A DNA stretch of 64,000 nt from Castellaniella hirudinis (GCF_042651965.1 NZ_JBHSDY010000007.1:62001-126000); one strand, 5' to 3'; positions 34,610-44,041 are shown, counted from the stretch's first letter. Notes: generated by a model from the sequence alone, not told the origin. Made by a program: numbers and translations.

Positions 34610-37333
34610 TCACGCGAGCGGCGGGCCGGCCCCGTCCGCCACCGCGTCCGCGCGGGCGGTCTCGACGCGGTTGCGCCCCCCGGCCTTGGCCCGATAGAGC
34701 GCGGCATCGGCCCGGCCGACCAGGGTTCCGGCCCCATGGGCGTCGTCCAGATCCAATTCCGCCACGCCGACGCTGATCGTGACCCGGCCCGACAGACCGT
34801 GCTCATGCGCGATGGCCAACGCCTCGACGGCGTCCCGGATCAGTGCCGCCAGGCCTTGCGCCGCGTCGAGGTTCAGGCCCGGCAGGATCAGGGCGAACTC
34901 CTCGCCGCCGTAGCGTGCCGCCAAGTCCCCCGGACGGCGCACGGAATCGAGCAGCACCCGGGCCACCTGGCTCAACACGACGTCCCCCGCCGGATGCCCG
35001 TACTGGTCGTTGTAATGCTTGAACCAGTCCACATCCAGCATCAGCAGGCTCATCGGCAGCCGGCTGCGGCGGGACCGCTCGCTTTCCCGCGCCAGCACCT
35101 CGTCGAAATGGCGGCGGTTCGCCAGCCCGGTCAGGCTGTCGGTCAGCGACAGACCGACCAGGCGCTGATTGGCCTCGACGAGCGCCTGCGTGCGCTCGGC
35201 CACCTGGCGCTCCAAATCCCGGGCGTGGCTGCGCTGCCGGTCGGCCATGCGGTCCAGGGCCTGCGCCAGGACGACGATCTCGCGCACCGGGCTGCGGACC
35301 GAGGGGCCGCGCAGGCCCCCGCCCTCGGCAAGGTCTTCGGCCCAGCGGCTGAGGGACAACAAGGGGCGCGACAGCCACCAGGCCGCCACCAACGCGGCCG
35401 CGACCCCGACCACCCAGAAACCCAGGATCAGCAGGCCGATGCGGTTCAGCGCCCGTTCGGCCGGTTCGGCGTAGCGGCTCTCCGGCAGCGCCAGCGCAAC
35501 CGTCAGCAAAGGGCCATCCGGCAACTGGATCGACTGCCAGCGGGCGGAGTAGCGGCGGCCCTCGATATCCAGAGACTGCCGGCCCGAGCCGCGCCCCGAA
35601 TGCAGAATGGGCGCACCGATCAGGCGGATTTCAGGCGCCTCGCTCTGATCGGCCTGCACTCGGCGGACCTGGCCGTCCTCCAGGCGATAGATCGGCGCCC
35701 CGTCGGAGCTGGCGAGCAGCGTCCCGCCGGACTCGATCAGGAAGGCGATCCCGCCGATCCGGACCATTTCCGCCCTGAGGACCTGGCTGATCTGAGACAT
35801 CGCCACGTCGGCCCTCAGGACACCGGCCAGATGACCGGCCTCGTCGCGCAGGGCCACCGACATGCCCATGCCCATGTCCTCGAACAGGCCGCCCGGATCG
35901 TCCACGGTATAGCGGTAGGCCGGATACCAGCGCAGGCTGTCGGCCTGCAGCGCAGCCTCGTACCAGGGCCGGCTCCGGGGGTCGTAGCGCACGTCACTGC
36001 CCACCGACGTGCTGCGCCGGTTGTCGTCGTCCACGCGGTCGATGCGCAACACCCCGCCCTCGCGGGGATCGACCTGCAGGATACGCAGGCCGCGCTCATC
36101 GCCCAGCGGGGGGCGGCCCGCCGACAGATAGCCGCCATCCGCCATACCGACGGACAGCAGCGTCAACAGCGGTTGCTGGCGCAACTGCAGCAGAAAGCTG
36201 TGCAGCAGATCCTCACGGCGATCCAGGTCGATCAGCCCGCTCTTGAACAGGCTGGCGTTGAAAGCCGCCGCCGCGCGCGGCACCTCGAAAAAATCGGCGA
36301 CCTTGTCTCTGAGCTGATCAGCCAGTTCATCGACCTGCTGCCGCTCCAGATCCTCGACCGCCTGGAGCGAGGCCGTGAACACCAGCCAGCCCGCCAGGCC
36401 GACCATCAGCGGCATGGGCGCCAGGGTGATGATCAGCAGCAGTGTCCGCAGAGACGCCTGCCCATCCCGGGCGGTTCGTCCGCCGGACAGGGGACGCCAG
36501 ACCCCCTGGTGATACAGCACCGCCAGCAGCAGGAGCAGCGTCACCGAAGCCCCCACCCCCCGGATCAGCCAGATGCGCGCAGGGTCGTAGGCCAGACCGT
36601 CCTTGGGCACGGCGGCCAATTCCCAGGTGACGCCCGGCAGCACGATCGTCGTCTGTGCATGCGGCAGATCGAACAAGCCGGGCGCACCGAACAGGCCGAC
36701 TGCAGGCTGGCCGTCGGCCTCGCGGCTGCGAATCGCCAGGTCAAGGTCGGCCTCGGCGCCGATCAGACCGGCGCGGCGCAAGGTGTTTTCCAGGTCGACC
36801 GTGAGGGCCGTCATGCCCCGGTAACCGCCGCCGGCGGCCGGCGCATCGAAAATCGGCATGCGAAAAATCAGGCCGGGCCGCCCCGTCTGCACCAGGCGGG
36901 TCGTCCCGTCGATCACCGGCTCGCGGTGCCGGATCATGTGATTGATCTTGGCCATGAACTGGGGCCGCAGGCTGTAGTCCAGGCCGATGACGGGCTCGTT
37001 GCCGGCGATCGGGTAGACCCACTCGATCCGCAGCTTGTGGACGAAGACGATGCTGCGGATATCCGGCCGGGCCTGCGCCATGCCGGGCGCGATCTCGTGG
37101 AACGGCTTCTCTTCGGCGCCAGGCGCGGCGGCCAGCGCGGCGGCCAGGCGCTCGTTCAGGCCCTGCAGCGCCTGCAGGTCGTCCCTGAGGCGGGCGGCTC
37201 GTTCGTCGAGCTGCCGACGCGCGCCGGCCATGAGACGCGTCTCGCTGCGGGAGCGATCATAGGCTTCGGTGCCCAGCACGGCGGCAACGCCCAGGAGCAG
37301 CAGCAGGATCACGACGAACAGCGGACGCTTCAC
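34610..37333 (-). CDS. diguanylate cyclase with tandem CHASE and dCache sensors
   Basis: A 907-residue membrane protein that makes cyclic di-GMP. Helix 1 is at 5-22. A CHASE-like periplasmic domain covers about 70-245 (EWVYPIAGNEPVIGLDYSLR; LVQTGRPGLIFRMPIFD). Helices at about 253-275 and 297-320 follow, then a second periplasmic domain of dCache type (about 325-615, with DVRYDPRSRPWY), helix 630-655, HAMP and a short coiled coil. The GGDEF domain (725-890) has GGEEF at 809-813, so catalysis is expected, and RPGD at 800-803 is an inhibitory I-site five residues ahead. Two different sensor domains before one cyclase are uncommon. It is divergent from tctD. Confidence 0.9.
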   Translation of the reverse strand: MKRPLFVVILLLLLGVAAVLGTEAYDRSRSETRLMAGARRQLDERAARLRDDLQALQGLNERLAAALAAAPGAEEKPFHEIAPGMAQARPDIRSIVFVHKLRIEWVYPIAGNEPVIGLDYSLRPQFMAKINHMIRHREPVIDGTTRLVQTGRPGLIFRMPIFDAPAAGGGYRGMTALTVDLENTLRRAGLIGAEADLDLAIRSREADGQPAVGLFGAPGLFDLPHAQTTIVLPGVTWELAAVPKDGLAYDPARIWLIRGVGASVTLLLLLAVLYHQGVWRPLSGGRTARDGQASLRTLLLIITLAPMPLMVGLAGWLVFTASLQAVEDLERQQVDELADQLRDKVADFFEVPRAAAAFNASLFKSGLIDLDRREDLLHSFLLQLRQQPLLTLLSVGMADGGYLSAGRPPLGDERGLRILQVDPREGGVLRIDRVDDDNRRSTSVGSDVRYDPRSRPWYEAALQADSLRWYPAYRYTVDDPGGLFEDMGMGMSVALRDEAGHLAGVLRADVAMSQISQVLRAEMVRIGGIAFLIESGGTLLASSDGAPIYRLEDGQVRRVQADQSEAPEIRLIGAPILHSGRGSGRQSLDIEGRRYSARWQSIQLPDGPLLTVALALPESRYAEPAERALNRIGLLILGFWVVGVAAALVAAWWLSRPLLSLSRWAEDLAEGGGLRGPSVRSPVREIVVLAQALDRMADRQRSHARDLERQVAERTQALVEANQRLVGLSLTDSLTGLANRRHFDEVLARESERSRRSRLPMSLLMLDVDWFKHYNDQYGHPAGDVVLSQVARVLLDSVRRPGDLAARYGGEEFALILPGLNLDAAQGLAALIRDAVEALAIAHEHGLSGRVTISVGVAELDLDDAHGAGTLVGRADAALYRAKAGGRNRVETARADAVADGAGPPLA

Positions 37334-37480
37334 CCCGGACCTCCGGCACCCAAGCGTGACTTCACTTCAATTTCCGGCAGTTTCGCATTTGATTACCCTT
37401 TGCGCCAGAGAGTAGTACCCCCACGCTGCGCAGCCTGCGGGGTCGTGCAAATCCGCGCGTCAGATTCTATGATGACCAGC

Positions 37481-38164
37481 ATGCGCATCCTGCTGATCGA
37501 AGACGAATCCGAACTGGCCGCGTGGCTGGCACGCGGCCTGGCCCGCCACGGCGGGTTCATGGTCGACTGGGCCGACGATGCCGAGCTGGCCGAGCGCCGC
37601 CTGGCGGTCGAGGAATTCGACGCCATCATCCTGGACCTGGGACTGCCGGGGATGGACGGTCATGAATTCCTGCGCCGCCTGCGCGGGCGCGACGATCGCT
37701 GCCCGGTGCTGGTGCTGACCGCACGCGATTCGCTGTCCGAACGCATCGGCACGCTGCACGAAGGCGCCGACGACTTCATGCACAAGCCCTTCGCCATCGG
37801 GGAACTCGAAGCCCGGCTCAATGCACTGATCCGGCGCAGCCGGGGCCGCGAGCATCCGCGCTGGACCCTGGGCGACCTGGTGCTGGACATCGGCAGCCAG
37901 CGCTTCCTGCACGAGGACCAGGCGCTGAACCTGTCGCCCCGGGAATACGCGGCGCTCAAGGTCCTGATGCAGAAGGCGGGCGAACCGGTCACCAAGCAGC
38001 AGATCCTGGAACGCATCAGCCCGGACGACACGACGATCAATCTGGAGGCCATCGAGGTCCTGGTGCACCGGCTGCGCAAGAAGCTGACCGGCACCGACGT
38101 GCAGATCGTGACGCTGCGCGGCATGGGCTACTGCCTGGAACCGGCGCATGACGCGCCCGGCTGA
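37481..38164 (+). CDS. tctD: tricarboxylate-uptake response regulator TctD
   Basis: A 227-residue OmpR-type regulator from the ATG at 37481 (MRILLIEDE, the family start); an in-frame ATG at 37469 would add four residues. The receiver has Glu7-Asp8, phospho-acceptor Asp52 in ILDLGLPGMDG, and Lys in FMHKPFA. The winged helix (about 130-222) ends with VLVHRLRKKL and LRGMGYCLEP. It overlaps tctE by 17 bases, and the tripartite transporter genes follow, so control of tctCBA by TctDE in response to a tricarboxylate such as citrate is well supported by context and family knowledge. Confidence 0.9.
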   Translation: MRILLIEDESELAAWLARGLARHGGFMVDWADDAELAERRLAVEEFDAIILDLGLPGMDGHEFLRRLRGRDDRCPVLVLTARDSLSERIGTLHEGADDFMHKPFAIGELEARLNALIRRSRGREHPRWTLGDLVLDIGSQRFLHEDQALNLSPREYAALKVLMQKAGEPVTKQQILERISPDDTTINLEAIEVLVHRLRKKLTGTDVQIVTLRGMGYCLEPAHDAPG

Positions 38165-39578
38165 ACGCCGCCCCGGCAGCCTCCGGTCCCTGCTGCTGTG
38201 GATCCTGGTGCCGGCGCAGATCACGGTCCTGAGCCTGGCCCTGTGGTTTTCCAGCAGCCAACTGCACCAGCAGGTCGACCTGGCCTACGACCGGTCCCTG
38301 GCGGGCGCCCTGCGCGCCATCGACCACAACATTTCCACCGCCAGCGGCGGCCTGGCCGTGGAACTGCCCTACCTGATGCTCGAGTTCTTCGAGCTGACCG
38401 CCAACGATTCGGTCTACTACCGCATCCTGACCGAAGACGGCCTGGCCGACATCGGCAACCAGGACCTGCCGCTGCCCGATGCGCGCCTGCCTTCGAACAG
38501 TCCGGTGTTCTACGACCGCGACTACCTGGGCGCCTCGATCCGCATCGCCGCCCTGGCCCGCCCCATGGCGCCGCCGCTCTACGGACAAAAGACCGGCCGG
38601 GTCATCGTCATGGTGGGCGAGGATCGCAGCGGCCGGGACCAGGTCATCCGCGACCTGATGATCCGCAACATCGTGCGCGACCTGATCGAGGTGCTGGCCT
38701 CCACCGGCCTGATCGTCGTCGGGGTGCTGATCGGCCTGCGGCCGCTGACGCGCCTGTACCGCAAGCTGAAAGGCCGGGCCCACGACGACCTCAGCCCGAT
38801 CTCGGCGCCGGAGCTCCCCCGCGAAGTCCGGCCGCTGGTGGACGCCGTCAACCAGCACGTCGCCCGCCACGCCCGCCAGGCGCGCCGGCAGCGCCAGTTC
38901 CTGGACGACGCCTCGCACCAGTTGCGCACGCCGCTGGCGGTCCTGCACACCCAACTGGACTACGCCTTGCGCGAATCCGATCCCGCCGAAGCGCGCGCCG
39001 CCCTGCTGGCCATGCGCGGCGGCCTGGACCAGGCGCAGCGCACCGCCGCGCAGATGCTGGCGCTGGCCCGCGCCCGGGACACCGATGCCCGCGACGGCCC
39101 GCCGCAGACCGTCGCACTGACGGCCCTGGCCCAGGACGTCATCCGCCAGCTCTACAGCCTGGCGCGCCAGAAGCGGCAGACCCTCGCGCTGGAGGGCGGC
39201 GAGCTCGGCATCACGGTGACCGGAATCGAATGGCTGCTGCGCGAGGCGCTCGTCAACCTGCTGGACAACGCCATCAAGTACACGCCCGAGGGCGGCGCCG
39301 TCACGCTGCGCATCGAACGCACGCCCGACGGCGCCATCCTGAGCGTGCGCGACACCGGCCCGGGCATGACCGAGACCGACATCCGCAAGGCGGGCCGGCG
39401 CTTTCGCCGGGGGCAGGCCGGCAAGCGCAGCCACGGCGCGGGCCTGGGCCTGGCCATCGTCCACACCATCATGCAACGGCACGGCGGCGTCCTGCGCATC
39501 GAGCCCGCCGACCCCGGCGTCCAGGTCTCGCTCGTGTTTCCCGTGGATGAGGGTTTTCCCGCGAAATCGTCTTTTTGA
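38148..39578 (+). CDS. tctE: tricarboxylate sensor histidine kinase TctE
   Basis: A 476-residue kinase. Helix 1 at about 14-36, a periplasmic sensor domain (about 37-170) of the two-component sensor N-terminal type, helix 2 at about 180-200, HAMP-like linker, HisKA with His257 in DDASHQLRTP, and ATPase with NLLDNAIKYTPEGG and the G-box RSHGAGLGLAIVH. All catalytic boxes are intact. The periplasmic domain length fits TctE, which senses tricarboxylates. The start overlaps tctD; the stop is 89 bases before tctC. Confidence 0.9.
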   Translation: MTRPAERRPGSLRSLLLWILVPAQITVLSLALWFSSSQLHQQVDLAYDRSLAGALRAIDHNISTASGGLAVELPYLMLEFFELTANDSVYYRILTEDGLADIGNQDLPLPDARLPSNSPVFYDRDYLGASIRIAALARPMAPPLYGQKTGRVIVMVGEDRSGRDQVIRDLMIRNIVRDLIEVLASTGLIVVGVLIGLRPLTRLYRKLKGRAHDDLSPISAPELPREVRPLVDAVNQHVARHARQARRQRQFLDDASHQLRTPLAVLHTQLDYALRESDPAEARAALLAMRGGLDQAQRTAAQMLALARARDTDARDGPPQTVALTALAQDVIRQLYSLARQKRQTLALEGGELGITVTGIEWLLREALVNLLDNAIKYTPEGGAVTLRIERTPDGAILSVRDTGPGMTETDIRKAGRRFRRGQAGKRSHGAGLGLAIVHTIMQRHGGVLRIEPADPGVQVSLVFPVDEGFPAKSSF

Positions 39579-39618
39579 AAGCCGGCGGAAAGCTTGGCAG
39601 GCCTAAGGTGTCGCCAAC

Positions 39619-39644
39619 GCGCGCCGGGCATGCCGTCGGCGCGC
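39619..39644. repeat. GC-rich hairpin in the tctE-tctC gap
   Basis: GCGCGCC and GGCGCGC, seven-base perfect arms with a 12-base loop, end 24 bases before the tctC start codon. There is no T-tract, so it is not a standard terminator. Such a structure could stabilise a processed tctCBA transcript or partly block read-through from tctDE. Confidence 0.45.
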
Positions 39645-39667
39645 TCCTCATACCAAGGAGACCCGCC

Positions 39668-40648
39668 ATGAAATCCCGTTCCTTATCGCTGCTGCTGGGC
39701 GGCGCCCTGCTGGCGCTGGGCCTGTCGGCCCACGCGGCCCCGAACAAGCCCGAATGCATCGCGCCCGCCAACCCCGGCGGCGGCTTCGACCTGACCTGTC
39801 GCCTGGCCCAGGAAGGCCTGAAGGCTTCCGGCGCCCTGTCCGACCCGATGCGCATCGTCTACATGCCCGGCGGGATCGGTGCCGTGGCCTATAACCACGT
39901 GATCGCCCAGAAGCCGGCCGATGCCAATTCCATCGTGGCCTTCTCCGGCGGCTCGCTGCTGAACCTGGCCCAGAAGAAGTTCGGCCGCTACAACGTGGAC
40001 GACGTGCGCTGGCTGGCCGCCGTGGGCGCCGACTACGGCGTGGCCGTGGTGCGCGACGACTCGCCGTACAAGAACCTGAAGGATCTGATGGCGGCTTTCA
40101 AGCAGGACCCGAGCAAGATCGTGCTGGGCGCCGGCGGCACCGTCGGCAGCCAGGACTGGATGAAGGCGGCCCTGACGGCGCGCGCGGCGGGCGTGGACTA
40201 CCGCAAGATGCGCTTCGTGGCCTTCGAAGGGGGCGGCGATGCGATCACCGCCCTGCGCGGCGGCCACATCCAGGCCTATATGGGCGACGCGGCCGAAGCC
40301 TTCACCATGCTCGAAGGCGGCGCCCCGATCCGCGTCCTGGCCGTGTTCAACGACCAGCGCCTGCCGGGCAAGCTGGCCGCCGTGCCCACCGCCCAGGAAG
40401 AAGGCTTCGACATCCAGTGGCCCATCATCCGCGGCTTCTACGTGGGTCCGAAGGTCTCCGACGCCGACTATCAATGGTGGGTGGACGCCTTCGACAAGAC
40501 CCAGGCCGACGCGTCCTTTGCCGCCATCCGCGACAAGCAGGGCCTGTTCCCCTTCAACAAGTCGGGCGCCGAACTGGACAAGTACGTCAAGGAACGCGTC
40601 GCCGACTATGCCAAGCTGGCCAATGAGTTCGGCCTGATCCGTCAATAA
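39668..40648 (+). CDS. tctC: tripartite tricarboxylate transporter substrate-binding protein (TctC/Bug family)
   Basis: A 326-residue periplasmic binding protein. Residues 1-22 are a signal peptide (LLLGGALLALGLSAHA). The mature domain starts PNKPECIAPANPGGGFDLTCR, with the Bug-family ligand loop around the Gly-Gly-Gly-Phe-Asp. The second loop VLGAGGTVGSQDW and the hinge strand KMRFVAFEGGGDAITAL follow. An AGGAG lies seven bases before the start, stronger than for tctB. It delivers a carboxylate, probably citrate or a relative, to TctAB. Context (TctDE upstream, TctBA downstream) supports genuine tricarboxylate uptake rather than an orphan Bug protein. Confidence 0.93.
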   Translation: MKSRSLSLLLGGALLALGLSAHAAPNKPECIAPANPGGGFDLTCRLAQEGLKASGALSDPMRIVYMPGGIGAVAYNHVIAQKPADANSIVAFSGGSLLNLAQKKFGRYNVDDVRWLAAVGADYGVAVVRDDSPYKNLKDLMAAFKQDPSKIVLGAGGTVGSQDWMKAALTARAAGVDYRKMRFVAFEGGGDAITALRGGHIQAYMGDAAEAFTMLEGGAPIRVLAVFNDQRLPGKLAAVPTAQEEGFDIQWPIIRGFYVGPKVSDADYQWWVDAFDKTQADASFAAIRDKQGLFPFNKSGAELDKYVKERVADYAKLANEFGLIRQ

Positions 40649-40666
40649 GCCAGACCGGACCCCGCC

Positions 40667-41104
40667 ATGAGTGATCGCACCCTGGGCTTCTGCGCCCTGA
40701 TCTTCGCCGGCCTGATGGCGTGGTTCGGCCACGACCTGCAAGCCCCCTTTTCCTACGAACCGGTGGGCCCGCGGGCCTTTCCGCTGCTGATTGCCCTGAT
40801 CATCGCCCTGTGCGGCGCCTGGCTGATGTTCAAGCACTGGCATGCGCACCGCAAGGGCGAAGCCATCGACTGGCCGCGCCTGCTGTTGATGGTGGTCTAC
40901 ATCTTCGGCTACGCCATGCTCTTTGAAACGCTGGGCTTCATCGTCGCCACCGCGCTCGTCACCGTGCTGATCGGCCGCCTGTTCGGCGGCGCCTGGGGCA
41001 AGATGATCCTCGGCGGCGTCGTGATGAGCGTGCTGTTCTTCCTGCTGTTCGACCGGGCGCTGGACGTCGTGCTGCCCCTGGGTCTCCTGGAGTTCCTGTC
41101 ATGA
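40667..41104 (+). CDS. tctB: tripartite tricarboxylate transporter small membrane subunit TctB
   Basis: A 145-residue inner-membrane protein with four hydrophobic segments (about 5-22, 40-58, 75-95 and 100-140), the standard TctB layout. The early stretch SYEPVGPRAFPLLIAL is characteristic of the family. It starts 18 bases after tctC and its stop overlaps the tctA start (ATGA), so the three are cotranscribed. It pairs with TctA to form the membrane part of the transporter. Confidence 0.93.
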   Translation: MSDRTLGFCALIFAGLMAWFGHDLQAPFSYEPVGPRAFPLLIALIIALCGAWLMFKHWHAHRKGEAIDWPRLLLMVVYIFGYAMLFETLGFIVATALVTVLIGRLFGGAWGKMILGGVVMSVLFFLLFDRALDVVLPLGLLEFLS

Positions 41105-42654
41105 GCCAGATCCTCGACCATCTGAGCATCGGTTTCGATGTCGCCTTTTCCTGGATGAACCTGCTGGTCGCCGCCCTGGGCGCCTTTCTGGGCACCCTGG
41201 TCGGCGTGCTGCCGGGCCTGGGGCCGATCAACGGCGTGGCCATGCTCATCCCCATCGCCTACGCCCTCAACCTGCCTCCGGAAACCGCGCTGATCCTGCT
41301 GGCGGCCGTGTACGTGGGCGCCGAATACGGCGGGCGCATCAGCGCCATCCTGATCAACGTGCCGGGCGAGGCCAGCGCCATCATGACCACGCTGGACGGC
41401 TATCCGCTGGCGCGCAAGGGCCTGTCCAACGTGGCCCTGTCGCTGTCGGGCTGGTCGGCCTTCTGCGGCGCGATGGTGTCCACCCTCGGCGTGATCCTGC
41501 TGGCGCCTTTGCTGGCCCGCTGGGCCCTGGCCTTCGGCCCGGCCGAATATTTCGTGCTGATCGTCTTCGCCTTCTGCTGCCTGACCAGCCTGCTGGGCAA
41601 CCAGCCGGTCAAGGGCACGCTGTCGGCCATGCTGGGCCTGGCGATCGCCACGGTGGGCGTGGACGCCAATTCCGGGGTCTACCGCTACACCTTCGATTCC
41701 GTCCACCTGTTCGACGGCATTGATTTCGTGGTCGTGGTGATCGCACTGTTCGCCATTGCCGAACTGCTGGAACTGCTGGAATCCGCCGTGCGCGGCGAAT
41801 CCCCCGAAGTCCCGCCCAACGAGCGCAAGCTGTTCAATCTGCAGGAACTGCTGTTCACCAAATGGACCGTGCTGCGCAGCTCCATCCTGGGGTTTTTCAT
41901 CGGCGTGCTGCCGGGCGCAGGGGCCAGCGTGGCTTCCGCCGTGGCCTACTCCAACGAAAAACGCTACCAGGAAGGCCGTGATCCCGACGCCTGCTTCGGT
42001 GAAGGCGACCTGCGCGGCGTGACCGCGCCGGAAGCCGCTTCGACCGCGTCGGCCGTGGGTTCCTTCGTGCCCATGCTGACCCTGGGCGTACCCGGCTCCG
42101 GGACCACCGCCGTGATGATGGGCGCGCTGACGCTCTACAACATCACCCCGGGCCCGGTGCTGTTCGACACCAAGCCGGAACTGGTCTGGGGCCTGGTCGC
42201 CTCGCTGTTCATCGCCAACGTGCTGCTGTTCCTGATGAACATTCCCATGGTGCGGGTCTTCTCGAAAGTGCTGTCGCTGCCGAACTGGCTGCTGGTGCCC
42301 GGCATCCTGTGCATCAGCTACATCGGGGTGTACGCGATCAACGCCGGCACCTTTGACCTGACCATGGCCGCCTTCCTGGGCCTGGTCGGCTACCTGCTGC
42401 GCAAGGGCGGCGTGCCCATGGCGCCGATGGTGCTGGGGGTGGTGCTGGGGGACATGATGGAACAGAACCTGCGCCGCGCGCTGTCGATCACCAACGGCGA
42501 ACTGCACATTCTGTGGGACAGCCCGATCGCCCTGGGTCTGTGGATCGTCTCGCTGTGCATCGTCGTCATCCCGCCGCTGATGCGCATGCGCCGCGCCAGG
42601 CGGCGCGCGCAGGGCAAGGCCGTCGGCGACGACCTGATCGCCTCGGACGACTGA
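41101..42654 (+). CDS. tctA: tripartite tricarboxylate transporter large permease TctA
   Basis: A 517-residue permease with about 11-12 membrane helices. The two duplicated signature loops are GVLPGLGPINGVAMLIP near residue 38 and GVLPGAGASVASAVAYSNE near residue 265, both needed for transport. Other conserved parts are VYVGAEYGGRISAILINVPG, and GVPGSGTTAVMMGALTL near 335. The C-terminal tail is basic and cytoplasmic. The start overlaps tctB. Full length for the family. Confidence 0.95.
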   Translation: MSQILDHLSIGFDVAFSWMNLLVAALGAFLGTLVGVLPGLGPINGVAMLIPIAYALNLPPETALILLAAVYVGAEYGGRISAILINVPGEASAIMTTLDGYPLARKGLSNVALSLSGWSAFCGAMVSTLGVILLAPLLARWALAFGPAEYFVLIVFAFCCLTSLLGNQPVKGTLSAMLGLAIATVGVDANSGVYRYTFDSVHLFDGIDFVVVVIALFAIAELLELLESAVRGESPEVPPNERKLFNLQELLFTKWTVLRSSILGFFIGVLPGAGASVASAVAYSNEKRYQEGRDPDACFGEGDLRGVTAPEAASTASAVGSFVPMLTLGVPGSGTTAVMMGALTLYNITPGPVLFDTKPELVWGLVASLFIANVLLFLMNIPMVRVFSKVLSLPNWLLVPGILCISYIGVYAINAGTFDLTMAAFLGLVGYLLRKGGVPMAPMVLGVVLGDMMEQNLRRALSITNGELHILWDSPIALGLWIVSLCIVVIPPLMRMRRARRRAQGKAVGDDLIASDD

Positions 42655-42666
42655 AACACCTGGCCC

Positions 42667-42690
42667 GACCGGGCGCTCCGGCGCCGGGTC
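42667..42690. terminator. possible bidirectional hairpin between tctA and the CoA transferase gene
   Basis: GACCGGGCGC and GCGCCGGGTC form a ten-pair stem with one mismatch and a TCCG loop in the 34-base gap between two convergent genes, touching the stop codon of the leftward gene. Position favours a shared terminator, but no T-tract follows on either strand. Confidence 0.4.
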
Positions 42691-44041
42691 ACCCCCAGTC
42701 CGGCGGGCTGCTGCGCAGGTCGCACGCCGGCCAATCCCAGCCCCAGCGGGCGCCCGCCACACGGCAGGGCGCCCGCAGTCTTTGCGCGGGCCCCCAGGCG
42801 GTCGGCTCGATCGCCGGATCATAGGCCGCATCGGGCGCCATCCCCAGGATGGATGCGGTGTCCGGCGGGGCCTCGGCGGCATCCTGCAGCAACCGCGCCA
42901 TCCGGGCCAGCGAGACCCGCCAGCCGCCGCCCAGGCCGGTCTCGCGGCGCAGCGTCAGGCCGCGCAGCGCGCAGGCCGCCATCAGATAGCCCGCCGACTG
43001 GTCCAGCGCCTGAACCGGCAGGGGATCGGGCGCTGCGCCCTCGCCCGCCCAGGCAATGCCGGCGCTCATCTGGACCAGACTGTCAAAGCCCCGGCGCCCC
43101 CGCCAAGGCCCGCTCCAGCCCCAGGCGTCCAGGCAGACGTCCACCAGACCGGGCCGTATGACCTGGCGCGTCTCGGCATCCAGCCCCAGCGCATCCAGCG
43201 CGCCGGGCCGATAGCCATGGACCAGCACGTCGGCCCGGGCCAGCAGTTGCCGGAACCGCTCGCGTCCTTCGGGACGGCGCAGGTCCAGGAAGGCGCAGCG
43301 CTTGCCTGCGGTGACCTCGGGCACCATGCCCGGCTCGGTCCAATCCGCCGGGTCCAGGCGCAGCACCCGGGCGCCATAAGCGGCCAGAAAACGCGTCGCC
43401 GTGGGCCCGGCCAGCACGCGGGTCAGGTCCAGCACGCGAATGCCCGCCAGCGGCCGCCCGGGGTCCGGGTCGTCCAGCCAGCCGGCGTCCGGCGCCCCGG
43501 CCAGTCCGGTCAGGCAGTGGACGAGCGGTTCCGCCGCCACGGCGCGGCCCTGTGGATGGTCACGCCAGGCTGCGGGCGCGCGCAAGGCGGCCGCGCAGGC
43601 CCCGCCTTGCACGACGGCTTCTTCCAGCGCCTCGGCGGACCACCCCCGGACCCGCCGTGCCACGGCGTCGCGCGCCGCACCGTCCGGCAGTTCCAGGACC
43701 GCCAGGATGGCGCGGCGATGGTGGACCGCGTTGGCATGCAGGCGTATCCAGCCGTCCCGCGCAGCGTAGTCGCCCGTGACGGCGTCGCGCACGTTCGGCC
43801 GCTCCCAGCCCAACGGCCGGATGCTGAAGCCAAACCACCACGAAGCCAGCGCCCGGTCGATCTCGACCGCAGGCGGCGCTTCGGGCCGCGCCCACCGCGC
43901 CAGCATCAGCGCGGCCGTACCGATGCCGGCGCAGGCCAGATCACTGACCGGATAGCGCGCAGACAGGCTCGCACTGCCGTGGACTTGCAGCGTGCCGGGC
44001 GACGCGTCCGAGCCGAGTGCGGTGAGTATCTGTTGAAGCAT
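42689..44041 (-). CDS. CaiB/BaiF-family (class III) CoA transferase with swapped halves
   Basis: A 450-residue class III CoA-transferase. The usual N-terminal signature, LAGIRVLDLTRVLAGPTATR, occurs at about residue 198, and GFDSLVQMSAGI, with the Asp at the expected catalytic position, follows at about 320. The first 195 residues instead resemble the family's C-terminal half (RDGWIRLHANAVHHRRAIL; HPQGRAVAAEPLV). The domain order is therefore circularly permuted relative to CaiB and formyl-CoA transferase. It converges on tctA, so a role in activating an imported carboxylate is possible but unproven. The ATG at 44041 is the only good start. Confidence 0.85.
   Translation of the reverse strand: MLQQILTALGSDASPGTLQVHGSASLSARYPVSDLACAGIGTAALMLARWARPEAPPAVEIDRALASWWFGFSIRPLGWERPNVRDAVTGDYAARDGWIRLHANAVHHRRAILAVLELPDGAARDAVARRVRGWSAEALEEAVVQGGACAAALRAPAAWRDHPQGRAVAAEPLVHCLTGLAGAPDAGWLDDPDPGRPLAGIRVLDLTRVLAGPTATRFLAAYGARVLRLDPADWTEPGMVPEVTAGKRCAFLDLRRPEGRERFRQLLARADVLVHGYRPGALDALGLDAETRQVIRPGLVDVCLDAWGWSGPWRGRRGFDSLVQMSAGIAWAGEGAAPDPLPVQALDQSAGYLMAACALRGLTLRRETGLGGGWRVSLARMARLLQDAAEAPPDTASILGMAPDAAYDPAIEPTAWGPAQRLRAPCRVAGARWGWDWPACDLRSSPPDWG

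Noticed and set aside
34736..37480. A long plus-strand frame running into tctD that would make a 1142-residue fusion
   Set aside because: The part before 37469 is antisense to the two-sensor diguanylate cyclase. Only the OmpR-type regulator from 37481 (or 37469) resembles a protein family.
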